Shown piece after piece: positions 50,901 to 60,852 of a stretch of 64,000 nt of DNA (the stretch's first letter is position 1; every line of letters starts with the position of its first letter). The stretch spans positions 7,225,001 through 7,289,000 of the forward strand of contig NC_091693.1 of NCBI RefSeq assembly GCF_041296265.1, written 5' to 3'. Source of the DNA: Equus caballus. Its lineage: Eukaryota; Chordata; Mammalia; Perissodactyla; Equidae. The notes below the pieces were generated by a model. It had not been told where the DNA came from, ran no database searches, and saw only the letters and a list, made by a program, of their open reading frames with translations. A program made the position numbers and the translations under genes.

Positions 50901-53628
50901 TTGGTGGCCCGGGGTTCGCTGGTTCGGATCCCAGGTGCTGACCTATGCACCACTTGTCAAGCCATGCTGTGGCAGGTGTCCCACATATAAAGTAGAGGAA
51001 GATGGGCACAGATGTCACCTCAGGGCCAGTCTTCCTCAGCAAAAAGAGGATTGGTGGCAGATGTTAGCTCAGGGTTAATCTTCCTCAGAAAAAAAGATAA
51101 AAAAATAAAGGCGTACCTAAGGTGACATGACTAGGGTGGGACGGGAGATGAGGTTGTAGCCCAGGTTCCCCCGCTGGGCCGTGATCATCGTCAGCTACAC
51201 AGTGTGCACAGTGCACGCGTCCGGGCACAGCCGTTACGCTGGTCTTAACCACCCTCCCACCAGAGCGACACGACAGGCAAGCTGGGCTTCGAGGAATTCA
51301 AGTACTTGTGGAACAACATCAAAAAGTGGCAGGTGCGTGGCGACCTCAAACTCCAAGCACAAAGACACCTAAGCCATGGAGATGCCATGCCCCACGGCTC
51401 TCAGTTGAACCCTGACCTCCCTGTCCCCACAGGCCATCTACAAACAGTTTGACATGGACCGTTCGGGGACCATCGGCAGCAGTGAACTCCCAGGGGCCTT
51501 TCAGGCAGCAGGTATGGCTGGCAGGGCCTTGGTGGGGCTGGGGTGGGACTCACAAGGCAGCCGCCGCTGAGCTGGTCTGAGCCTGAATCCTGGGAGCGGG
51601 GCTGAGAGTGGGTCGGGCCATGTGGCTCCCACACCTGAGAGACGGAACCATTCTCAGGGTTCCACCTGAACGAGCATCTCTACAACATGATCATCCGACG
51701 CTACTCGGATGAAGGAGGGAACATGGATTTTGACAACTTCATCAGCTGCCTGGTCAGGATGGACGCCATGTTCCGTGAGTGATACCCCAGCTCTCTTCTG
51801 GGCGGGATTGCTTCAAGCTCCATCGGCCAAGGTCTCCTCTGAGCCTGGCCCTGAGGTGGGCCATGCTAGGGGCACGGCAGGGACCAAAACCGCCCAGTTC
51901 CTGCCCTCATATTGCTCACAGTCCAGTGGAGGAGAGGCAACTCACGAGACGGGGACAGCTCAGAATGGTTATGCTGGGACTGGGGATGCCTGGGCAGAGC
52001 GATGGGGCCGTGGGGGGAAGCTCAGGGCACAGTGGGCTTCGTGTGACTGGGGAAGCTCCAATGGCTATTCCAACTTTACGAGGCACCTGATGTGGCCTGC
52101 GGGCTTCCTGGAGGAGGGCACCTGTGAGTTGAGACCTGAGGGATGAGGAGTGAGCCCAGTGAGAGGCTGGGGATGGGTGTTGCGGTGGGAACAGCCTGTG
52201 CGAAGCCTAGAAAGGAAAGAGAGGATGGTGCTTTGGGTGTTTTCAGTTGGACTCAGTTCAGAGTGCCGAAGAGGGGGGAGGATGGGGAGACAAGGCTAGG
52301 AGGGGTCCGTAGGGGCTGGCTTGTGAGGGCCCTTAGGAACATTAATGCACTGAAGTCTAAGACCGCCCTGAGAGGTGGGAATTCTTGCCCCCATTTTATG
52401 GAGGAGAAACCGAGAGTTCAAGGAGGCGAAATGGCTTGCTCACAGTCGCTCAGCTGGGAAGTTGCAAAGCCAGAGTTTGGATTCCGATCTGAGAGAGCTG
52501 AGTGAAACGAGACCAGGAGCAATGGGCATGGTCAGGCTAAGCAGGGCTGTGAATGCCAAGTTCAGGCTGTTCAGACACTACTGGGGCAATGGAGAGCCAC
52601 AGCAGGTTCTAGTCAGGGGAGGGACAGGGTCAGGTTTGGCTTTAGGAAGACCCTGGCCTCCTGAGAGCCCAGGGAGGACAGTGCATTAAGAGCACGGGTA
52701 GAGGAAAAGGGGCAGGTATGTCAGAGACGGGAAGGGAAGGTGGGAGTGGACAACAGGGCAGATGATGCCAAGTCACGTATGAGAAGAGAAGGCCCAAGAA
52801 ATGGCCATTGGATTTCCCAGCAAGAGGGCCAGTGGTCACTGTAGCACGTGCAGGGTCCGGGCCTCGTGTGTGTGGACCCATGAGGGTGGGAACTGAGTGC
52901 TGAGAGAGGAAGCGGACCTTGGGCCCCTGTTTGCCTCAGTCTGCCTGTGGGTGGGGCACCTGGAGTCGCCTTTCAGAGCAGGCAGGGGGCCCGCAGAGCC
53001 TCCCTGCAGGAGCCTGGCTAGGCTGGGACTGGAGGGCCCAGGGGAGTGGGAGGCAGGCCATGAGCAGAGGGTGACCAGGGCGCAGGTCGGTATTCGGAGG
53101 CCGTCGTTGAGGTGGGGACAGCCTGGCTTTCAGTCCCGGTCCTCTCCTTTCTCGCTGTGTGACCCGGGGCACATCACTTCACTTCTAAAATGACAGATCT
53201 CACAGAACAGCATTAAATGAGTTCGCATGTGGCAAGCACTTTACACAGTGCTGGGCACAGAGCAGGTACTCAGTAAAGGACTAGCTGTTGGTACTGCCGT
53301 TCTATATGTTAGTATATTTTTATCCTAAAAGCCAAATCCCCCCAACCCTCCCCTTTTCCTCTAGGTGCCTTCAAATCTCTTGACAAAGATGGCAGTGGAC
53401 AAATCCAGGTGAACATCCAGGAGGTAAGAACCCCCATCCTGGCATGTGGGTGCCTAGCAGGGGAGCCGCCCCTCAGCCCTGTGTACCTGCCCTGAGCTTG
53501 GGCTCCCTCCCCCATCTTCCCAGCAGCCCCCAGGGGAGGGCCGAAAGGGCACCTGCTCTCCTCAGTTCCCCACTCCTCACTCTCTGCCTTCCTGTCCCCA
53601 GTGGCTGCAGCTGACTATGTATTCCTGA
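47809..53628 (+). CDS. CAPNS1: CAPNS1, calpain small regulatory subunit 1
   Basis: There are ten coding exons: 47809-48008, 48904-48937, 49204-49293, 49438-49495, 49593-49657, 51264-51332, 51433-51511, 51658-51774, 53365-53423 and 53602-53628, giving 265 residues. It is the regulatory partner of calpains 1 and 2, the Ca2+-activated cytosolic cysteine proteases. Residues 1-55 are the flexible Gly-rich domain V, with runs of 10 and 20 glycines separated by LGGGLGNVLGGLIS. Residues about 95-265 are the penta-EF-hand domain; loops seen include SDTTGKLGFEEF, DMDRSGTIGSSE and DKDGSGQIQVN. EF5, ending QLTMYS, pairs with the large subunit. The start MFLVNSFLKGG matches human. The intron at 49658-51263 looks U12-type and splits the second EF-hand loop. 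The gene is convergent with COX7A1. Confidence 0.97.
47836..47967 (+). repeat. CAPNS1: CAPNS1 polyglycine-coding GGN tract
   Basis: GGN codon runs at 47836-47865 (10 Gly) and 47908-47967 (20 Gly) flank a short non-repeat linker. Codons are mixed (GGC, GGT, GGA, GGG), which should dampen slippage. The complement reads as a long proline run that is not a gene. Confidence 0.9.
49830..50000 (-). repeat. MIR SINE, CAPNS1 U12 intron
   Basis: ctctacttcacagccaccc, gactcacagagaggcaaac and 'ggaatttggactcggg' are in antisense MIR order. Confidence 0.65.
50210..50400 (+). repeat. MIR SINE, CAPNS1 U12 intron
   Basis: gagcctctctgtgcctcagtt, ctgtctgtaagatgggg, 'tttagcacggtgcc' follow the MIR order. Confidence 0.75.
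50857..51094 (+). mobile_element. ERE SINE copy 10, CAPNS1 U12 intron
   Basis: Head gggtctggcccagtggcgcag, two ttagctcaggg-type blocks, A tail. Flanks gataaaaacaaaaata/gataaaaaaataaag. Confidence 0.92.
51790..52890 (-). repeat. L2 LINE with an embedded MIR, CAPNS1 intron 8
   Basis: Antisense L2 words (cctgccctcatattgctc; acagtccagtggaggag; gcaatggagagccacagc) flank an antisense MIR near 52330-52490 (cattttatggaggagaaac). Confidence 0.6.
53130..53290 (+). repeat. MIR SINE, CAPNS1 intron 8
   Basis: ctttctcgctgtgtgaccc, attaaatgagttcgcatgtgg, cagtgctgggcacagagc. Confidence 0.75.
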
Positions 53629-54124
53629 AGGGGAACCCCGGACCTGCCCCCCGTCGCCTCGCTGGAGGAGTCGCCTTGGACTCTGCAGTCTCTCCCAGGG
53701 CTCATCCTGTCTGCGGTCTTGTCTTCATAGGTCCTGCGCACCCACAGGCCTTTCCCTTCTCCCAGCCCTTGGCACCTGGCTTCTCCGTCAAGAGCCAGGG
53801 TCCAACCTGCGCCAACCTGCCCTGCCCCAAGTTACCCCTGGCTCTGAGACACCTAACACGCCCTGCCCCGAGAGTCACCCTACCCCAGCACACCCATCTC
53901 ACACCCGCTCCATCAGCCCTCTCAGGCACGTGTGTCAAGCCAGCACTTGTGTTGCTTCCATGCCCCAAGGACCCTTCTCTCAGTCCTGAGACTGTCACTC
54001 CAGTCCCTACATGCCCTGGCACACCCATTCATGGTTACCACCCAGGCAGCCAACTCCAGGCCGTAACAGGCCCGCACACCCCAGTGCCTTTGTATTCTGC
54101 TCCAGCCTGCCAGGCCCAGGAGGA

Positions 54125-54130
54125 AATAAA
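54125..54130 (+). terminator. CAPNS1: CAPNS1 poly(A) signal AATAAA
   Basis: AATAAA lies about 500 bases after the stop, giving a 3' UTR of about 0.5 kb. A T/G-rich stretch follows near 54155-54180. Confidence 0.85.
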
Positions 54131-54856
54131 TGCACCCCAGTTGCTGCTGTCTCAGATCTGCTTCCTGTTCTGAGAGTTGAGGGGTGGCTCAGGCTCTGTC
54201 TGGGGCAGAGGGAGTCAGGGTCCTGGGGGGTGGAGGGGTGGGGGCGCTTTTATCAGTCTCCACAACTACCCCCAGGGCTGGATCTGCATGTCTCCTAGTC
54301 CTTTTCTTGTCTTTTCTTCTCATACTGGATCCCAGTTGAGCTGTAGCCTGGTTCTCGCTGAGACCCCTCACAGATCCTGTGGAGGGTGACTGGGACCCAG
54401 AAGCCCAGGCGATCTCTGCTTCTGCTGCAGGACCCAGGCTGGTGGAAGGTCTCAGTGCCACCCCTGGCTCTGTTCCCCAAGGCCATGTTTGCCCCCCTCT
54501 TGGCTTGTGGGCTCCAGTGAGTCTGTCCTCCTGTGCCTCTCAGCATCTTCCTTCCCACCCTCGGGCCTCTGCAAGGAGAGGGGCTGCCATCCTATGCTAT
54601 GGAGCCCCTGTCCCATTCAAAGTTACCGCCCGGGGGGGCCATTTGGGGCTCCCCAACCCCTCTTGGAGGGCTGAGAAGCAGTGACATAGGAATAGCCCTG
54701 GCCTAGCATGTGGGACTCAGGGCCTGGGGTGATGGGCTGTCCATGGGGCAGAGATCCCTTGTTAATAGGAAGACAGGCTGGGGGGTGGGCATGGACACAC
54801 ACAGGTGCACACACACAGAGGTCAGAGCTGGGCCGGGTTCCCCAAGAAGCAACACG

Positions 54857-54862
54857 TTTATT
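54857..54862 (-). terminator. COX7A1: COX7A1 poly(A) signal (TTTATT on + strand)
   Basis: AATAAA on the minus strand, 33 bases past the COX7A1 stop. The end is about 0.7 kb from the CAPNS1 end, so the two transcripts converge without overlap. Confidence 0.85.
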
Positions 54863-54895
54863 GATACTGTTTCAGGTCCTGTAGGCTTCTTGGTC

Positions 54896-56431
54896 TCACT
54901 TCTTGTGGGGGAAGGAGGCCCAGCCAAGGCAGTACAGGCTGTAGGCGGTGCCTAGGAGGGAGAGTGGGGGATACAGAATGACACTAGCCTCCCTGAACCC
55001 CATCTGGGGCTTTTAAACCCCTCTGCGGACTCCCCGGTCACCAGCCTGGATCCCAGCCCCAGTTCAGGCTCCAGCTCCTTCCCCAAACTGCACTTCAGGT
55101 GAGGGGAGATCTCCAGGCCTTGATCCAGACCAGGCTTCCAGCTTTCTCCCCACCTCCCGCCTGGGTCCCAGATCCCATCCTGGGACGGGGGGGCCTAGGC
55201 CCTAGGGTGCTCCCTCCCTATATGCCTGCCCGGACTCCAGTACCATCCCCAAACCTGGCCCCTCAGAACCCAAGCCCCTCCCTAAGCGCCAGCCCAGATG
55301 CCGGGCAGGCCTCTCTCCAAACCGCAGCCCGGAACCGCCCCTGCACTCCAGCTCGACCCGCCCGCCTCGGGCTCAGGCCGCGCCGGTCCCGCACTCACCG
55401 CCCAGACACAGCCCCATGGTCACTCGGTACAGGATGTTATCGGTTGCCCCGCCCTTCAAGTGCACCGGGAGGTCATTGTCCGCCTGCAGTTGGGGTCGTC
55501 GGATGAGAAGCGGGCGCCGGCTGCTCCGTAGACTGCCCCCGCCTCCCCCGCCTCCCCCGCCTCGGCCCGGGTCTTCCCCTCGCCCCGCCCCGCCCCGCCC
55601 ACCTGGAAGAGTTTCTGTTTCTCGGCCACTCGGTTCTCGAAGCGGTTCCGGGCGGTTGAGCTGAAGGAGCGGACCAGCGCCGGGGAGACCTGGAGGGAGC
55701 GGGTCGGGGGGATTGGAGGCAGCCAGAGAGGCGTCCCGAAGTGGGTCCTGCTGGGGGCGGGGGGCAGGGGGCGGGCTCTCTGGGTCCCGGACGTGGGGAC
55801 GGTCCTATTCCCGGGCAGTGAGTGTCTCAAAGCCAAGATCCGAACTGCCAGCACGAGTGGGGGAGGGGATCCTGTCAAGAAAGGCCCAGAAGAAGGGGAC
55901 TCGCGCCTAGAGGGTCTAGCATGGAGGTTGCCAGGCAGTTTAGAGGGTCCTGGAAGGGGAGCGGAGCCAGAAGGGAGATTCATGATCTGCGGGTCCAAGT
56001 CCCGAGATGCTTTTGCGGGGAGGGTTTCCTGGATTAATGGGAGAAGCTCAGGTCCCAGTCAAGTCGGGACTGGACCCGGGGTACCTAATGGGGTTTACGG
56101 GCTGCCAAAGAAGTCCGGGGGACGGGAAGGGGTGTAAAGTTGCCAGTTCCTAGGTCCCAAGGTGTTAAGGGAGCCCAGGATGAAGGGAAGAAGTTCAAAC
56201 CCGGGGCTTTGGGCCATGTTAGGTGTCCCCGGCGGTCTCAGAAACTATTGCATTGGGAGGTGAGGGTTCGGGGTCCCAGGCCGTTTGACAGGGAGTCCCG
56301 AATCCTTCAGGGGGCTCGCGTTCCAAGGCCCCAGATTCCGAGACGTTTAGGGAGTCTCGTATTGCGGCGAGGGCTTCCAAATTGGGGGCCCCGGCCCGAC
56401 CCATGGGGACCCTCACCCGCAGGGCCCTCAT
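54896..56431 (-). CDS. COX7A1: COX7A1, cytochrome c oxidase subunit 7A, heart/muscle isoform
   Basis: There are four coding exons, in transcript order 56417-56431, 55603-55689, 55399-55483 and 54896-54951, giving 80 residues. It is a small nuclear-encoded subunit of respiratory complex IV in the inner mitochondrial membrane, the muscle isoform in other mammals. The N-terminus MRALRVSPALVRSFSSTARN is Arg/Ser-rich with no acidic residue, a mitochondrial presequence. The mature part has NRFENRVAEKQKLFQ, DNDLPVHLKGG and one membrane helix (NILYRVTMGLCLGGTAYSLYCLGWASF). The end FPHKK differs slightly from human FPRN. Exon 1 codes only five residues. Intron 2 begins directly with a run of G-tracts. 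Confidence 0.96.
55539..55602 (-). repeat. COX7A1: G-tract array at the COX7A1 intron 2 donor
   Basis: On the minus strand the donor gtgggc is followed by three GGGGC units, GAGGGG, then three GGCGGGGGA-type units. It satisfies the four-G-run pattern for a G-quadruplex. The first G-run is within 5 nt of the splice site. Confidence 0.7.
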
Positions 56432-56760
56432 TCTGCGTCCTCCTCTTCGGCCGGAGTCACCTCCCCTCTCCACCCAAGGACATACAGTGTCCTCCCCTCC
56501 CGGGGACTCCCAGGCCACGCCCCCGGCGCGCCGCACCGCAGCCCTGTCCCCGGCCCGGGGTGGGAAGCCGGACAAATCCGGCGACCAGATTCGGATTCGT
56601 CCAATAGGCTCCCGGAGAAGATGCTCCGACCCCTCCCCCGCGCCAAACGGTTGGAGCACCCATGTGCTAATCCTCGGAATTTCTCTTGGTCCGAGTGGAG
56701 AGGAAAGCGGTACCAGGGGATACATTTTTGGTTTGTTTCTGCGGAGATAGCCTCGTGGGA
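56432..56760 (-). promoter_or_regulatory. COX7A1: COX7A1 upstream region
   Basis: GC-rich sequence lies directly upstream of the COX7A1 start codon, with no obvious TATA box. I could not pick out a convincing MEF2 or E-box cluster, so muscle control is known for the family but not shown here. Confidence 0.4.
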
Positions 56761-56849
56761 CAAGTGCAACTCCTCCCCCACCACGGTGCCCCGTACCTGT
56801 CCCTACCCGCGTGGGTATTGGAGAACGCGAGAGAGCTCAGACAAACGGG

Positions 56850-57010
56850 GGTTCGAACTCCTTGTTCTATCTACATCGACTGATTGCACCTCTGAGCCTT
56901 AGTTCCCGTATCTGTAACCTGGGGGTAAGTGAGGATCTTCCTCAAAGGTTTGCTGAGAGCATTTAATGAGCTCATCTGAGAACATAACTGAGGTAATAAC
57001 TATGCACGGT
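56850..57010 (+). repeat. MIR SINE
   Basis: gcacctctgagccttagttc, ccgtatctgtaacctggg, agagcatttaatgag. Confidence 0.65.
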
Positions 57011-57135
57011 TATTGCATATAACTGCTGTACAGTTATTGCATAACCGTGCCAATAACTATTGCACAGAAACAAATAAGAGCCGTTATTTTTACTATTTTC
57101 TAGCGGTAAGATTCATATATCAAATATTTTTATAT

Positions 57136-57735
57136 TGTCGATGCAAATAAGCCCTAATCAATCTATAAATCAAAATTGGGGTGAGTTTATTATAAGCCAA
57201 GTTTGAAGACTATAGCGTGGGGCCTTCCTTCCATGAAGACTCAGTCATGGGGACGGCCCCAAATTCTGTCTGATTCTAATGTGCAGCCAGGGTTGAGCAC
57301 AGTTGCCCTGATGGTTTTAGCCACTGGTGATGATCCTAGTCTTAAAGGTTTTAGAACAGTTTTTTTTTCTTTTCTTCTTCTCCCCAGAGCCCCCCAGTAC
57401 ATAGTTGTGTATTCTAGTTGTAGGTCCTTCCACTTCTACCGTGTGGGACCCCGGCTCAGCATGGCTTGATGAGTGGTGCTAGGGCTGCACCCAGGACCCA
57501 AACCAGGTCCTGGCGAAACCCTGGGCCACAGAAGCAGAGCACGCAAACTTAACCACTTGGCCACGGGGCAGCCCCTAAAAGGTTTTAACAATCTCCTTTA
57601 AAAGGGGCTCTTATAACAATTAAATTCCCTTAATAGTTTCAAACTATGCTTGTAAATTTCATATGTTAGATTTTTCCGTTTAAGAGCCACAGTAGGCTAA
57701 GTTAACAGAGACATCTTTCCTCAGTACTTGACATA
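57136..57735 (-). mobile_element. ERV LTR fossil D, split by an ERE
   Basis: Starts tgtcgatgcaaataagccc and gtgagtttattataagcc, matching LTR C in the same strand. It continues on both sides of the SINE at 57360-57576. The far end is approximate. Confidence 0.5.
57360..57576 (-). mobile_element. ERE SINE copy 11 (ERE1 type)
   Basis: T run, cttcttctccccagagcccc, gtacatagttgtg, ending ccacggggcagcccc. Flanks aaaggttttagaaca/aaaggttttaaca. Confidence 0.92.
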
Positions 57736-57744
57736 AGTTTTATG

Positions 57745-58370
57745 AATCTGTTAACCTGAAAATAAGGAGCCAAAATGACAGGCAGAGAGGCATTTCGGAT
57801 CAAAGAATTGCAACTGGGGAGCCCAGATCCAGGTAGCAACCCAAATAGTGTCCCACTAGGGAGCAAAAGTCAGGGGCTTTTATAGACAAAGAAGAGAGGC
57901 TTGCGTTATGGAGAATGTTCATTGGGGTTAGCTCAGAAAGCTAATTTTGGCTAAACGTAACTGCTTGCTCTGGCTGCTAGAGGAAGGCAAACGCCTGTCA
58001 CTGTGAGAAGCTGCAGGATTCTTGCAGCATTACTCAGTTCAAAAGGTCATGTTCTCCTGGATGAGGACGTGCATGAGACCCATTTTCTTAATGGCTTCCT
58101 GGCTCCCCCCCTTTTTTTTTTGGGTGAGGAAGACTGTAGCTAACATCTGTGCCAACCTTCCTCTATATTTTATGTGGGGCCCTGCCACAGCATGGCTTGA
58201 TGACCGGTGCTAGGTCCACACCCAGGATCCAAACCGGTGAACCCCAGGCTGCTAAGCAAAGTGCTCAAACTTAACCACTACACCACCTGGCCAGCCCTCT
58301 GGCTCCATTTTAATGCCCTTAGACATAAATGACTTCATTTTGTTTCACATTTCACATATCTAAAATTACA
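57745..58370 (-). mobile_element. ERV LTR-like fossil, split by an ERE
   Basis: LTR-like composition with gctcctta-type and gggcttttatagac segments, resuming after the SINE with ctggctccattttaatgcc. No internal part seen. Family not settled. Confidence 0.4.
58107..58298 (-). mobile_element. ERE SINE copy 12
   Basis: T run, gtgaggaagactgtagctaac, ending ccacctggccagccct. Perfect duplication ctggctcc at 58099-58106 and 58299-58306. Confidence 0.92.
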
Positions 58371-58699
58371 AATTTATAAGTGTGGCAAAACTTATATTTG
58401 ATTAATTGTTCCAATAGTGTACATAAACAGTAATATTTCAGCTAAAAGTAAGTCTTAGTCATTAACTGAATTCCACATTTTAAATCAAAATTACAAGATT
58501 GACCTGTTATTTGAACAGGCCAATTTATCTTAGATATTATGAATATTTAAAATATTAAATATTCAGATTCCCCAATACAAAAAAAGTTAATACCATGGTT
58601 TTGACCATCTGAAGTATTTCTTTACTTAATTTTACTTAATATTTCTATACTTAAATTTTATTAATCAATTCAAAAATTTCCCAAGTTGAGACAATGCTT

Positions 58700-58910
58700 A
58701 CCCACATTTTAAGATGATCAATACCATACTAGCAATTGTCATCAGAGAAATGCAAATTAAAACCACAATGAAACATCACTACATGCCTAATAGATGGCCA
58801 AAATTAAAAAGACTGACCATACCAAATGCTGGTGAGGATGTGGGACAATTGTAACTCTCATACATTGCTGGTGAAAACGCAGAATGGTACACCCGCTGTG
58901 GCAGTCTGGG
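58700..58910 (+). mobile_element. L1 LINE fragment
   Basis: Sense L1 end of ORF2/3' region: catcagagaaatgcaaatta, aaattaaaaagactgaccat, ggtgaggatgtgggaca, cattgctggtgaaaacgcag. Confidence 0.75.
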
Positions 58911-59019
58911 ACCAATCAGGAAATAGAAATCCCTCACTAGGTTAAACAGGGAAGTTCAATATAAAGAATGATTAACTGTGATAAAGGAGTAACTCTATAT
59001 GGTACCTTACGTTGAAAGA

Positions 59020-59535
59020 AGGTACCCAAGGAAGGAGAAATGTGCAGGAGTTTAGACCTTGTTGGAGAAGATGTGGTTTTGTCACTGACAAATTGCCCAG
59101 AGAAACTCAAGAGAAGTTTTGGAAGCATTTAGCTGTTTTTCCAAATTGTTTTTTCTTTTTTGTTATGTTAAGAGATGCAATTACCAACCACCCTGAACGT
59201 GTCCAAACCCCAGGGCAAGAGCAACACCGTGCACAGATGGGCCGAAAAGTGCCTAAGAGTAAACCTTATTACCGTAACACGTCATGTACGTGGAAGCATG
59301 TTTTCCGACTGAGCCTGTGCAAAGGAATGCCCACCTCTCCCTTTTGAATAGTCATTCCCCATCCGAAATAAATGCCCCCGCTGTCCCGTGCTCAGGGAGC
59401 CATGGCTTTGGGAAATAATTTCCCTGTGGGCTCGTTATTTACAGCAAATAAACTTTACTTTGTGTGACAAGTCCTTCTGGTGGAGGCTCTGATTTTCAGG
59501 TCACCAAGAGGCGGACCCACTTTGGTTTTGTAACA
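59020..59535 (+). mobile_element. ERV LTR fossil; same family as 41.6-42.6 kb
   Basis: Carries ccaaattgttttttctttt, atgttaagagatgcaattacc and aataaactttactttgtgtg, and ends ggttttgtaaca. It is the inverse of the element at 41643-42600. Sequence past 59535 may be a short internal remnant. Confidence 0.6.
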
Positions 59536-60540
59536 GTTTGGTCACTGGGTAGCAGTGAAGTTCGCTGGTTTAGCCAGGCTGGATGTGGCCTGGAGTTGCT
59601 GGACGGATAGGCAAGCTCCTGGAGAGCAGGCAGGGGAGCAGCAATCGGCAGCCAGGGGAGTGGGTCTGCGGTGGGAGTCCGGTGCTGGCAGGGACAGAGG
59701 CCTGCAGGGCACGACGGTCATGGGGGTGGGGCACCATCTGCAGGAGGAATGACTGCATGGTGTATGACCCTCTGGACCACAGGAGGCTAGGGGCAGGCCA
59801 CAGAGGGCTTGCCAAGGGAATTCAGCAGGTGGCTGCATGCAGGATGTGAGGGGGCTTCTGAGGGAGTCTGGGTAGGCAGCTGTGGGAAGATGATTGCCAG
59901 GCTGAGGTTGGGGCAGGTTCTGTGGGAAGTCCTCACACCCATGCCACCGACCAACCCGGACTGTGCCCCTGCCTGCGCTGGAAATTGCCGGAAGCCTCTG
60001 CGTCCTGCAGTGTCCCTCCAGTACCCTCTACTGAGAAAGCTTGACAGTGTGCTGTCTTTAGAGGAGAAAAGCTTGGGAATTCTGTGGTTTATCACAGAGC
60101 ATGTATTGAAGGGTGCGTTCAGAGCTGAGAGGTAGCAGATAGCTGACACCGTCTACCTCTTTGGCTACTCAGCTTTCATACGCACCCGTCTACACACGCT
60201 TGAACTCCCTAACAACAATGAAACAACTCTGTATGTTTCCCTATCCTTCTTACCCGTGAAGAAGTTTTACTGTGCCCCAGAGAAGACCCACGGTCCCAGC
60301 AGTCACACCCCACCACAGGCTGTATTAATGACGCCTCAGATTCAGTCACAGTCTCACTGACTATTCTGTACCTACAGACTGCATTGTAAAGTTAGCCTCT
60401 GATAACAACTCCTGTGTAAAATTGAAAAAAAAAGAGGAGAAAGAAGAGAATGGTTAGTTTATACATAGAAACACCTGCATGTAACAAGTAGAGGAAATAA
60501 GTCCCCCTTTCTGTAATTGGTCAGGAGGTCATAAGTGATG
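59536..60540. other. No gene seen; possible ERV internal remnant
   Basis: The open frames here have no recognisable domain. Phrases near 60030-60130 (gagaaagcttgacagtg; attgaagggtgcgttcagag) recall ERV internal or leader sequence, but I cannot place them. Confidence 0.35.
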
Positions 60541-60554
60541 TCTGCTGCTTCCTT

Positions 60555-60839
60555 TTTTTTTTTTTTAATACTTTGTCTTTTATTTTATTTCTTTTTGTTT
60601 GTTGAGGAAGATTAGTCCTGAGCTAACATCTATGGCCAATCCTCCTCTTTTTGCTGAAGAAGGCTGGCCCTGAGCCGACATCCATGCCCATCTTCCTCTA
60701 CTTTATATGTGGGATGCCTACTACAGCATGGCTTTTGCCAAGCAGTGCCATGGCTGCACCCAGGATCCGAACTGGCAAACCCCGGGCCGCTGAAGCAGAA
60801 CGTGCATACTTAACCGATGCGCCACCGGGCTGGCGCCAA
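60555..60839 (-). mobile_element. ERE SINE copy 13
   Basis: T run, gaggaagattagtcctgagc, ctactttatatgtgggatgc, ending ccaccgggctggcgcc. Perfect 13-bp duplication ctgctgcttcctt at 60542-60554 and 60840-60852. Confidence 0.95.
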
Positions 60840-60852
60840 CTGCTGCTTCCTT

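Larger units (their letters stand above)
49658..51263 (+). other. CAPNS1: CAPNS1 predicted U12-type (minor spliceosome) GT-AG intron
   Basis: The donor reads gtatccttg, matching the U12 5' splice-site consensus (GTATCCTTT) in the first eight bases. The 3' end has tcttaac at 51243-51249, close to the U12 branch consensus (TCCTTAAC), with the branch A about 15 nt before the acceptor, and no long polypyrimidine tract. Phase is 0. The intron holds two MIR-like pieces and an ERE SINE. Confidence 0.85.
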
